From Collinsella tanakaei YIT 12063 (GTDB lineage: Bacteria; Actinomycetota; Coriobacteriia; Coriobacteriales; Coriobacteriaceae), in contig NZ_JH126472.1 in the NCBI RefSeq assembly GCF_000225705.1, positions 1-64,000 on the forward strand: a DNA stretch of 64,000 nt. The letters are read 5' to 3'. Position 1 is the first letter of the stretch. Each line of letters begins with the position of its first letter. Below, one piece after another: positions 48,196-55,836 of the stretch. The notes under the pieces were generated by a model. The model was given only the letters and a program-made list of their open reading frames with translations, was not told the DNA's origin and ran no database searches. Both the position numbers and the translations under genes were made by a program.

Positions 48196-48573
48196 CTACT
48201 CGTCCTGATCGAGCAGGAGGTCGAGCATCTCGCGCAGTTCCGCCGGCTCAAGGCCCAGGTCGCGCCCGGCTTCGACCGCGCGGGAGAGATGCCCCTCGAT
48301 CTCACGCAGGTGCTCCTCGCGGATGAGCTCCTTGTTGCCACCGGCGACAAAGCTGCCTTTGCCCTGGACGGTCTCGATGAAGCCCTGGCTTTCCAGGTCC
48401 GCATAGGCACGCTTGGTGGTGATGGCGCTCACCCGCAGGCTGTTTGCCAGCGCGCGGATAGACGGGAGCTGCTCGCCCTCCGCCAGCTGGCCCGCGATGA
48501 TCTGCGCCTTGATCTGGCTGGTGATCTGCTCGTAGATGGGCTTGCTGCTGGAGTTTGAAATGATGAGTTCCAC
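48196..48573 (-). CDS. GntR-family regulator, YtrA type
   Basis: A 125-residue short GntR protein. The N-terminal winged helix is PIYEQITSQIKAQIIAGQLAEGEQLPSIRALANSLRVSAITTKRAYADLESQGFIETVQGKGSFVA (read in pieces). The C-terminal helical tail of about 50 residues is typical of the YtrA subfamily, which controls adjacent ABC transporter genes. GTG at 48573 with AAAGGGA upstream. Its own operon has a perfect dyad over the promoter at 48698-48729. Confidence 0.92.
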   Translation of the reverse strand: MELIISNSSSKPIYEQITSQIKAQIIAGQLAEGEQLPSIRALANSLRVSAITTKRAYADLESQGFIETVQGKGSFVAGGNKELIREEHLREIEGHLSRAVEAGRDLGLEPAELREMLDLLLDQDE

Positions 48574-48697
48574 GTTGTTGGTCCCTTTCCCTACATACCG
48601 CCGCCGCGGGGCGTCCCCCAGTCGGTGGCGGCCCGCCGCCCGACGTCTCGAGCGACTCGCGGTTGGCGCCCGTCGGCACTGCCCGCTACTGAGCATA

Positions 48698-48746
48698 GTG
48701 TATATACTCGTTAAGTACAGTATATACACACGCATACACAGTGCAA
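48698..48746 (-). promoter_or_regulatory. Promoter and operator of the YtrA-ABC operon
   Basis: A perfect inverted repeat GTGTATATACT (48698-48708), 10 nt, AGTATATACAC (48719-48729). It overlaps a minus-strand promoter TTGCAC (48741-48746), 16 nt, TATACT (48719-48724), so the operator covers the -10 box. The layout predicts autorepression by the GntR protein. Confidence 0.82.
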
Positions 48747-49003
48747 GAGATTTTTTGGGATTTTGCCGCGCCGACTCATAGGGTAAAGGGCGTGCTGCCA
48801 GGGTCCGGACCCACCGACCCTCGCGCGCGAGAAAAGATGCGGCGCTGCAGAGGAATTGCTGGTCAGAGGCATGTATAAAGCATTTTGACGAGGTTTTTCA
48901 TCCTTGTGAGAAGGCGCTATAAACACCTTTGATGGTACGATTCCCCCGTCAATGCCATGGTGACTCTCGACAGGGGTCACCCCGACCCCCAAGGAGCAGG
49001 AGC

Positions 49004-49624
49004 ATGGAGCTGGGCTCGCACATCAAGGAGCACCGCAAGGAGCTGGGCCTCTCCCAAGACGATCTGGCGGAGCGCATCTACGTGTCGCGCCAGACCATCA
49101 GCAACTGGGAGTGCGGGCGCACGTATCCGGACGTCCAGAGCCTGCTTCTGCTCTCGAACGTGTTTGGGGCGACCGTAGACTCCCTCATCAAAGGAGACGT
49201 GGAAACCATGGCACAGGTAATGGATGCAGCGGTCAAGAAGTACAACAACCTCTCGACGGTGGCGGTAGTGAGCGCAGCGGCCTTTTTGCTGCTGGGAATC
49301 TGGGGCGCTTTCCAATACGAATGGGGATGGGGCGAGCACACGATCCCCACGGTGGTGTTCGCGCTTGCGTCCCTGTTTGTGATGTTGATTGCGTTCGCCA
49401 ACCTAGAGCGCTTGAAGAAGCAGCATGACCTGGCCACCTATCGCGAGGTTTTGGCATTCAGCCGCGGTGAACACGTGGACCGCGACACGCCTGCCGGACA
49501 GCACGCGCGCGAGATGAAGCCGTGGAAGAAGGGCGTGATCAACAGCCTGAAGATCATCCTCGGCGCCGCCGTGGGCGGTGCTATCGGCATCGGCATCGGC
49601 ATGCTCATCAAGATGCTGGCCTAA
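49004..49624 (+). CDS. HTH (XRE-type) regulator with membrane domain
   Basis: 206 residues. An N-terminal Cro/CI-type helix-turn-helix (LGSHIKEHRKELGLSQDDLAERIYVSRQTISNWECGRTYPDVQSL in pieces, residues 3-48) is followed by two adjacent helices (about 84-103 and 112-130) and a third near the C-terminus (about 185-205, GAAVGGAIGIGIGMLI). Membrane-bound regulators of this layout may sense envelope state; this is inference. ATG at 49004 with AAGGAG. Divergent from the YtrA operon. Confidence 0.87.
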   Translation: MELGSHIKEHRKELGLSQDDLAERIYVSRQTISNWECGRTYPDVQSLLLLSNVFGATVDSLIKGDVETMAQVMDAAVKKYNNLSTVAVVSAAAFLLLGIWGAFQYEWGWGEHTIPTVVFALASLFVMLIAFANLERLKKQHDLATYREVLAFSRGEHVDRDTPAGQHAREMKPWKKGVINSLKIILGAAVGGAIGIGIGMLIKMLA

Positions 49625-49688
49625 GTTGCCATGCATGCACAGCGCAAAGACAGTGCGCGGGGTTTGGGATTTCGCTGATCCGCGCCCT

Positions 49689-50019
49689 TGCTAAAAACAG
49701 CCTTCAGTTGGAGTTGCCCTCCAGCCGAGCACGCTAAAAACGACCTTCAGTTGGAGTTGCTGCTAAAAACGAGGTCCAGTTGGACTTGGACTCTGCTGAA
49801 ATCGAGCTCCGTTTCACCCGTAGCTCTAAAAACGAGGTCCAGTTGGACTTGCGGCATCGAAGTATCTGAAGACGCACCGCTCCTACCTGCGACTTCTTCA
49901 AAGACAGCCTCGCAAGAGACCACGCCAAGTCCAACTGAAGGGCGATTTCAGCAGCACCAACTCCAACTGAAGGCCAAAACCAGCAAGCGAACGCGAACGG
50001 AGGCCGTTTTCAGCAAGGC
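49689..50019. repeat. Repeat island 3: CAGTTGGA units in both orientations
   Basis: Plus-strand units start with CTAAAAAC or a variant at 49691, 49734, 49763, 49796 and 49826. Four continue through a few variable bases into TCAGTTGGAGTTG or CCAGTTGGACTTG; the one at 49796 is degenerate. Inverted units (CAAGTCCAACTGAAGG, CAACTCCAACTGAAGG and a partial one) lie at about 49924-49954, 49956-49987 and 50000-50019. About 70 nt separate the groups. Some units hold the dyad GTCCA/TGGAC. It lies between a plus-strand regulator and a convergent ABC gene. No gene is supported in it. Confidence 0.87.
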
Positions 50020-50098
50020 AGCAGCGGCATCCCAGCCGTGCTTGCCCACAGCGCTGGCGACCGCGCATTGAAGCCGCGTGTTGAGGCCGCTATCAACA

Positions 50099-50173
50099 GG
50101 GCCGCAGCTGCTTTCCAAGGGATGCCCCGAGGCGCGAGGCGCCGGTGCGCATCCCGTGAAACAGCTGCGGCCC
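50099..50173 (-). repeat. Conserved-loop hairpin, divergent copy 3
   Basis: Outer arms GGGCCGCAGCTG (50099-50110) and CAGCTGCGGCCC (50162-50173) and inner arms GGGATGC/GCATCCC enclose a 23-nt loop with GAGGCGCGAGGCGCCG. This resembles the loop core GAGGCGCAACGCGCCG of the hairpins at 22413 and 57371. It lies 21 nt after the stop of the minus-strand ABC gene. A terminator-like role is inferred from position. Confidence 0.7.
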
Positions 50174-50193
50174 TCCATTAAACCCCGCTGTCC

Positions 50194-52116
50194 TTACTCG
50201 TCCACCCACTGGCTGTTATAGAGCTCCGCGTAGAACCCGCCCTGGGAAAGCAGCTGCTCATGGGTACCGCGCTCGATGATTCGACCATCGCGCATGACCA
50301 AGATGCGGTCAGCCTCGCGGATGGTGGAGAGGCGATGCGCCACCACAAAGCTGGTGCGACCGTGCATAAGCTCGTCAAAGGCCGCCTGCACCTGCGCCTC
50401 CGTACGGGTGTCAATAGAGCTGGTCGCTTCATCAAGCAGCAGGATCTCTGGGTCGCAGAGCATGACGCGGGCGATGCACAGCAGCTGCCGCTGGCCTTGC
50501 GACAACGTGCCTCCGCCCTCGCCTATCACCGTGTCGAACCCCCGGGGCAGTGCGCTGATGAAACCGTCCGCATGCGCCCGGACAGCCGCCCGCTCAACCT
50601 GCTCGCGCGTTGCGCCCGGGCGGCCGTAGGCGATGTTGTCGTGCACGGTGCCTTCGAACAGCCAGGTATCTTGCAAGACCATGCCAAAGCGCGAACGCAG
50701 GTCCGCACGAGCGTAGGAGGCGATGTCGACGCCGTCGAGCTCTATGCGTCCCCCTTGCACATCGTAGAAGCGAAGCAGTAGGTTGATAAGGGTGGTCTTG
50801 CCGCAGCCCGTGGGTCCCACCAGGGCAATGCGCTGGCCGGGGGCGGCGTGGATGCAGATGTCTTGCAGCAGCGGGCGCTCCAGCGTATAGCTGAAATTGA
50901 CGTGGTCAAAAACCACCTCACCGCGGGCAGAACTGGCAGGCCCGGCAAACTCGGCAGGCCCGGCAAACTCGGCAAGCTGGACGGCAGGAGCTGCCAGAGC
51001 CTCCCGATCAGCCTTCTCCGGCGATTCCTCGTCCGCATCGAGCAGTGCAAACAGACGACGGGCGGAAGCATAGGCGGTCTGCAGCTGGGTGATGACGTTG
51101 GTGACCTCGTTGAACGGCTTGGTGTACTGGTTGGCGTATGACAAGAAGGTCTGCACGCCGCCCACCGTGAGCGGGGCCGGCCATCCGGTGATGACGCACA
51201 TGCAGCCAATGACCGCGACCGCCGCGTAGATAAGGTTGTTGATAAAGCGCGTACCGGGGTTGGAAAGCGAGCTTAGAAACTGCGCGCGCTCGCCCGCCGT
51301 GTACAGCTCGCCGTTCATGGTGTCAAAGCGCTCCTGTGCGCGGTCGCCGTAGCAAAACGTGCTCACCAGACGCTGGCTGCCAACATATTCCTCAATATGG
51401 GCGCCCAGCTGACCCTGGATACGCTGCTGTGCTGCAAAGCTCTTGTTGGAGAACTTGGCGATCAGCGTGGCCGCCATTATGGAAAGCGGGGTCACCAACA
51501 CAACCACTACGGCCATGGGCACGGAGATGGAGAGCATGAACAGCAACGTTCCCACAATGGTCACCACGCCGGTGAACAGCTGGTTGAACCCCTGCAGCAG
51601 GCCATCGCCAATTTGGTCGACGTCGTTGACCACACGCGAGATCAAATCGCCGTGCGGATGCGCATCGATGAAGCTGACGGGCATGCGACCGATCTTCTCG
51701 CTGGCGTCCACGCGCATATCGCGCACACAGCGGTACGTAAGCAGGTTGACGCAATACCCCTGCACCCATTGCAGGGCAGAGGCGGCAAGCACCACCAGGG
51801 CAAGCTGGACCAGCAGCGGTGCCAAGGCGGCAAAGTCAACGCGGCCCATGCCTATGATGAGGTCGATGGCGCGCCCTACCACAATGGGCACGTAAAGCTG
51901 CAGCACCACGGAGAGGCCGGCGGATACAAACGACGTTGCAAACGATGCCGCATGCGGGCGCACGTAGGCCATGAGGCGCCGCGTCACCTGCTTGGTGGTA
52001 AGGGGCACGGCGGGCGCGAGCACGCCGGCGGCGCGGACGTTGTTTTTGGACGATGACCCGCCCGCGATGTTCGACGTGACGGTCGACACCGATCCAGTGG
52101 ATGTATACGGGTTCAC
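50194..52116 (-). CDS. ABC exporter half-transporter, canonical-site subunit
   Basis: 640 residues: type I exporter membrane domain then ATPase. Walker A is GPTGCGKTTL, the signature LSQGQRQLLCIARV, and Walker B ILLLDEATSSID with the catalytic Glu. Between the two domains lies a short Ala-rich linker with a tandem duplication (EFAGPA twice). The start is GTG at 52116 with GAGGAGG inside the end of the upstream gene. It pairs with the degenerate-site subunit encoded just before it. Confidence 0.93.
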   Translation of the reverse strand: MNPYTSTGSVSTVTSNIAGGSSSKNNVRAAGVLAPAVPLTTKQVTRRLMAYVRPHAASFATSFVSAGLSVVLQLYVPIVVGRAIDLIIGMGRVDFAALAPLLVQLALVVLAASALQWVQGYCVNLLTYRCVRDMRVDASEKIGRMPVSFIDAHPHGDLISRVVNDVDQIGDGLLQGFNQLFTGVVTIVGTLLFMLSISVPMAVVVVLVTPLSIMAATLIAKFSNKSFAAQQRIQGQLGAHIEEYVGSQRLVSTFCYGDRAQERFDTMNGELYTAGERAQFLSSLSNPGTRFINNLIYAAVAVIGCMCVITGWPAPLTVGGVQTFLSYANQYTKPFNEVTNVITQLQTAYASARRLFALLDADEESPEKADREALAAPAVQLAEFAGPAEFAGPASSARGEVVFDHVNFSYTLERPLLQDICIHAAPGQRIALVGPTGCGKTTLINLLLRFYDVQGGRIELDGVDIASYARADLRSRFGMVLQDTWLFEGTVHDNIAYGRPGATREQVERAAVRAHADGFISALPRGFDTVIGEGGGTLSQGQRQLLCIARVMLCDPEILLLDEATSSIDTRTEAQVQAAFDELMHGRTSFVVAHRLSTIREADRILVMRDGRIIERGTHEQLLSQGGFYAELYNSQWVDE

Positions 52117-52117
52117 G

Positions 52118-53905
52118 CTACGCCACCTCCTCGCGCTCAAGCTGGGACTCGCAGATCTCGCGATAGACGTCGCAGGCGCTAAGCAGCTGGGCATGCGTAC
52201 CCAGACCCACCGCACAGCCGCGACGCATAACGCAGATAAGGTCCGCGTCGCGCACGGAAGACACGCGCTGCGACACGATCACCGTGGTAAGGGGCACGGG
52301 CGCATCTGGACGAGGATCCTTCGCGGAGCTCGCGGCAAGCTCGCGCAAGGCACGGCGCAGGCGGGCGTCCGTTTGCAAATCGAGCGCGGAGGACGAATCA
52401 TCAAGCACCAAGATCTTAGGGTCTCCCACAAGAGCGCGGGCGATGGTGAGGCGCTGGCGCTGGCCTCCGGAGAAGTTCTTGCCGCCCGCCTCTACCGGGG
52501 CATCCAAGCCGGCCTCGAGCGCACGAACAAAATCGGCCGCCTGGGCAACCTCGAGGGCGCGCCAGAGCTCGCGATCATCCGCATTCGCTTTGCGCCAACA
52601 CAGGTTTGAGCGCACCGTGCCAGAGACCAGCTGCGCCGTCTGGGGCACCATGCCTATAACGCCGCGTAGCTGGTGCAGCGGCCAGGCGCGCACATCCGTG
52701 CCAAATACCTCCACGCCACCGCGGGCCACGTCATACAGGCGCGGCAGCAACGATACCAACGTGGATTTGCCAGAGCCCGTACCGCCGATGATGCCCAGCG
52801 TTCCGCCAACGGGCAGCTGCAGGGTGATATCGCCCAGCGCATCTGCAGAGGCGGAGCCGTAGCGAAAACTCACATGGTCAAAACGCAGCGCCGGCACCGC
52901 GGCGGCCTCGAGCGCGCACGCGGGGAGCGCAACCGGGGCGGAACCGGTATCCGTGATGGACGGCTCGCACGCCAGCACCTGGTTGATACGCGACGCACTG
53001 GCGCTTGCCTTGGTAAAGATCACCACCATATTGGCCACGTACACAATAGAGAGCAACGTCTGGGTCATGTAGTTCACAAACGCGATCACCTGGCCCTGGG
53101 TAAGGTCGCCCACGTTCACCGCCGCGCCGCCGCTCCACAAAATGGCGCACACCCCCAGGTTCATGACCAAAAAGGTCACGGGATTAAGCACGCTCGACAG
53201 CTTGCCCACCGCGATGGCGGTCTGCGCCTGGTCGGCAGCGGCGGCGGCGAAACGCTCGCGCTCGTGCTGCTCGCGGGAGAACGCGCGAATCACGCGGACG
53301 CCGGAAAGCCCTTCGCGCTGCACCAGGCCAACGTGGTCGAGCTTTGCCTGCATGCTCTTAAAATACGGCACGCTCTTAGCCATGACCAGCCAGAACACCA
53401 CGGCGATAAGCGGGGTGGTCACCAAAAAGATCAGCCCCAGGCGGACATCGATCAACAGCGCGGCCGCCATGGAGCCCACCGCCAAGAACGGCCAGCGAAT
53501 CAACATGCGTATAGTCATGGCAATGGCCAGCTGCACCTGGTTGACGTCGTTGGTGATGCGGGTGATGAGGGACGGCGTGCCAAAGCGATCAAGGTCCGCA
53601 AAGGACAAACGGTTGATGTGCGCATAAAGCTCGCGGCGCATGTCCGTACCCATACCCTGCGACGTCAGCGCGGCCACCTTTTGGCAAACCAGCGTGACCG
53701 AGATGCCCACCACGGCCATCGCCACCAGCACCAACCCGTGGCGCACCACAGAATCCATGTCGCGCGCGCCCACGCCGTTGTCGATCATGCTTGCCACCAC
53801 CAGCGGCGTAATAAGGTCAAAGCACGCCTCTACCAGCTTGGCCAGGGGCCCTATGATGAAATACCGGCGGTACGCGCCGGAAAAACGCCTCAACAGGTTC
53901 AGCAT
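52118..53905 (-). CDS. ABC exporter half-transporter, degenerate-site subunit
   Basis: 595 residues. Six-helix membrane domain with the family coupling segment LTSQGMGTDMRRELYAHINR, then ATPase: Walker A GGTGSGKSTL, signature FSGGQRQRLTIARAL, and Walker B LVLDDSSSALD, where Ser replaces the catalytic Glu. It is the first gene of a two-gene operon for a heterodimeric exporter, as at 30.6-34.4 kb but in the opposite orientation. Start ATG at 53905 with GCGAGG; a TTG one codon upstream is possible. No regulator is adjacent. Confidence 0.9.
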   Translation of the reverse strand: MLNLLRRFSGAYRRYFIIGPLAKLVEACFDLITPLVVASMIDNGVGARDMDSVVRHGLVLVAMAVVGISVTLVCQKVAALTSQGMGTDMRRELYAHINRLSFADLDRFGTPSLITRITNDVNQVQLAIAMTIRMLIRWPFLAVGSMAAALLIDVRLGLIFLVTTPLIAVVFWLVMAKSVPYFKSMQAKLDHVGLVQREGLSGVRVIRAFSREQHERERFAAAAADQAQTAIAVGKLSSVLNPVTFLVMNLGVCAILWSGGAAVNVGDLTQGQVIAFVNYMTQTLLSIVYVANMVVIFTKASASASRINQVLACEPSITDTGSAPVALPACALEAAAVPALRFDHVSFRYGSASADALGDITLQLPVGGTLGIIGGTGSGKSTLVSLLPRLYDVARGGVEVFGTDVRAWPLHQLRGVIGMVPQTAQLVSGTVRSNLCWRKANADDRELWRALEVAQAADFVRALEAGLDAPVEAGGKNFSGGQRQRLTIARALVGDPKILVLDDSSSALDLQTDARLRRALRELAASSAKDPRPDAPVPLTTVIVSQRVSSVRDADLICVMRRGCAVGLGTHAQLLSACDVYREICESQLEREEVA

Positions 53906-54074
53906 CAAACGCCTCGCTGCTCATTGGAATTCACGGACCCATCAATGATATGCCAGCGCGCAGGCACCCATCCGGTAAAACACGGTGCCCGTGCCTTGGA
54001 AACCAATGAGAAACGCATCGCCCTGACGCGGGTACCATATCCTCAAATGCGCCGTCACGCTCAAAGGGGCCGCC

Positions 54075-55385
54075 ATGTTCAGTCCGTTTCGCACCGCCAG
54101 CGGCAAGCCCAAAACGCTCGCCCAAGTTACGTGGGATGACCTTGCCCAGCTTGCAGATTTGGACGAGGGCTTCGCGCTGGAGTTCAAGCGCTCCTACAAC
54201 GCATCCGTGCAAAAGAAGATCCCCAAGATCATCGCGTCGTTCGCCAATTCGCGCGGTGGCTGGCTGGTAGTGGGCATTGCGGACGATGACAAGTCCATCT
54301 GCCCCATCCCCAAGCCCAATGCGGACTTTAGCCAGATCATCGGCGAGCTGTGCCGGCGCCACGTCTCGCCCATACCCCACTTTGACGCACGCTTTATCTG
54401 CGACCCCGCTAACACCTCGCAAGGCGTGCTGGTCATGCAGGTTGCAGAGGGAAACTTCCCTCCCTATATCGCCAACGGCATTGTAGAGGTCCGCGAGGGT
54501 TCCACTTCCGGGCCGGCCCAAAGCCCCGCGCTGGTAGAGCTCTACGGCAAGGCTACCAAGCGCCGTGGCGAGATCGCGGGGTTCTGCCAGCGATCCGTCT
54601 ACTATCCAACGGCAGACCGCTTCTTTGCCGCACAGGGCCACGCGCCCGCCGCGCCCAAGCCTTCCAACCCAACGCCCCTTTTCGACCTTTATTTCTACCG
54701 CATGAGCAAGCGCGCCGCAGAGGCCCCGTCGCGCGGCGACATCAACCAGCACGTCGCCACCATGCGCAAGGTCTTTACCGACCGCGGCATGGGGTGCCAC
54801 GTGCAGCACGCGCACGACTCGCGTATTATCCGCGCGTCCGCCCTGGCGGGCGCCTTGGACGTCCACTCCGCTATCGAGCTGTTTGGGGATGAGTCAATCA
54901 AGCTCACCGTGCCCGCCGTGCTGTTGGATGGCAGGGAACTTGAACGCGCCAACATGCGCCTGCGCGCCGCAGGGCTTGCCGTGGACGATGAGAACCGGTT
55001 GATAGACGCGCGCGACACCCTGTGCCGCGTCACCCGCATGGCCACCGTGCTCGATAAATACGTACGCGAGCGCGGCATCGCCTGGCAGCAGTACGCCGTG
55101 GCCTACGAACTTGAGAACATGGCCGGCGTAATGCTGTGGAGCGACTCGCCCCTCTACCTGGATTACGTCGCCAAGCGCGGAGCCCTCTTTTGCGGCACCA
55201 CGGATTGTCGCAGCCGCATTCGCTATCTAGACGATGGCGAGCACGAATCCTTTCGCGCTCGGCAGTTTGCGGGCAGCCATTTCTTCGAAGCGTGCGGTCT
55301 GCCCTTAGGATCGGACGATGACGAGGATAACGCGCTGGTAGACGCCTTGCTTAGCACCAGCCCCCAAGCTACGCTCAAGGAATAG
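54075..55385 (+). CDS. AlbA_2/Schlafen-type putative DNA-binding domain protein
   Basis: 436 residues. The N-terminal 135 residues fit the AlbA_2 domain: EGFALEFKRSYN, ASFANSRGGWLVVGIADDD, and FIPP-like FPPYIANGIVEVREGSTSGPA. The rest (about 190-436) has no domain I recognise; it is soluble and ends in an acidic patch. AlbA_2 proteins include regulators and defence-associated proteins; no defence partner is seen next to it. ATG with AAAGGGG. Function unknown. Confidence 0.75.
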   Translation: MFSPFRTASGKPKTLAQVTWDDLAQLADLDEGFALEFKRSYNASVQKKIPKIIASFANSRGGWLVVGIADDDKSICPIPKPNADFSQIIGELCRRHVSPIPHFDARFICDPANTSQGVLVMQVAEGNFPPYIANGIVEVREGSTSGPAQSPALVELYGKATKRRGEIAGFCQRSVYYPTADRFFAAQGHAPAAPKPSNPTPLFDLYFYRMSKRAAEAPSRGDINQHVATMRKVFTDRGMGCHVQHAHDSRIIRASALAGALDVHSAIELFGDESIKLTVPAVLLDGRELERANMRLRAAGLAVDDENRLIDARDTLCRVTRMATVLDKYVRERGIAWQQYAVAYELENMAGVMLWSDSPLYLDYVAKRGALFCGTTDCRSRIRYLDDGEHESFRARQFAGSHFFEACGLPLGSDDDEDNALVDALLSTSPQATLKE

Positions 55386-55437
55386 CGACCGCGCCAGAAT
55401 TGAGCTCAAGACACCCCTTAACGCAAAAACGCCCCGT

Positions 55438-55537
55438 GTGCTCAATGGGAACGGGTGCCCGGCAGAGGCTCCTTATGGCTGCTTCCTTCCGGACCTGACC
55501 AGATTCGGAACATATCGTCACCCGAACCCATTGAACG
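55438..55537 (-). ncRNA. ffs: Signal recognition particle RNA (bacterial small type)
   Basis: On the minus strand the conserved apical domain GGTCAGGTCCGGAAGGAAGC and AGCC are present. The closing stem pairs TTCAATGGG..CGGGTG with CACCCG..CCCATTGAG. The size, about 100 nt, is that of 4.5S RNA, without an Alu domain. A GGGGCGTTTTTG tract directly downstream acts as terminator. It binds Ffh for co-translational targeting. Ends are estimated from the closing stem. Confidence 0.96.
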
Positions 55538-55836
55538 CGCGAAGCGTGTAAAAGTTATCCTACCCTATTTGGGGTGCATAAGTCGAGATGCAATTCTGCT
55601 CGGGCACATCATCATCGCAACCGCCGAGCCTGCGACCCATCTTTGTAAGTCGCCCGCAATAGTATGGACGAGTCTTTTCGCATGCCCCGCGTTATCGTTT
55701 GATAAACGCTCGCTCACAACAGCCTTCGCCACAAGCACAAGCGTCACAATGTACCGCTGGATTAATCTTGGCCAAAGTCTGCCCAATTGGCGTCGGCGAC
55801 GGCTACCAGCACTACATTCGGGAGCGAACACGCAGC

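Noticed and set aside
49689-50019. Clustered intrinsic terminators explaining repeat island 3
   Set aside because: The minus-strand TTTTTAG tracts follow only 5-bp stems, and copies occur in both orientations far from stop codons; termination alone does not explain the invariant word.
52673-54139. 488-codon plus-strand open frame opposite the ABC genes
   Set aside because: Gln/His/Arg-rich translation without motifs; a shadow of the minus-strand exporter gene.
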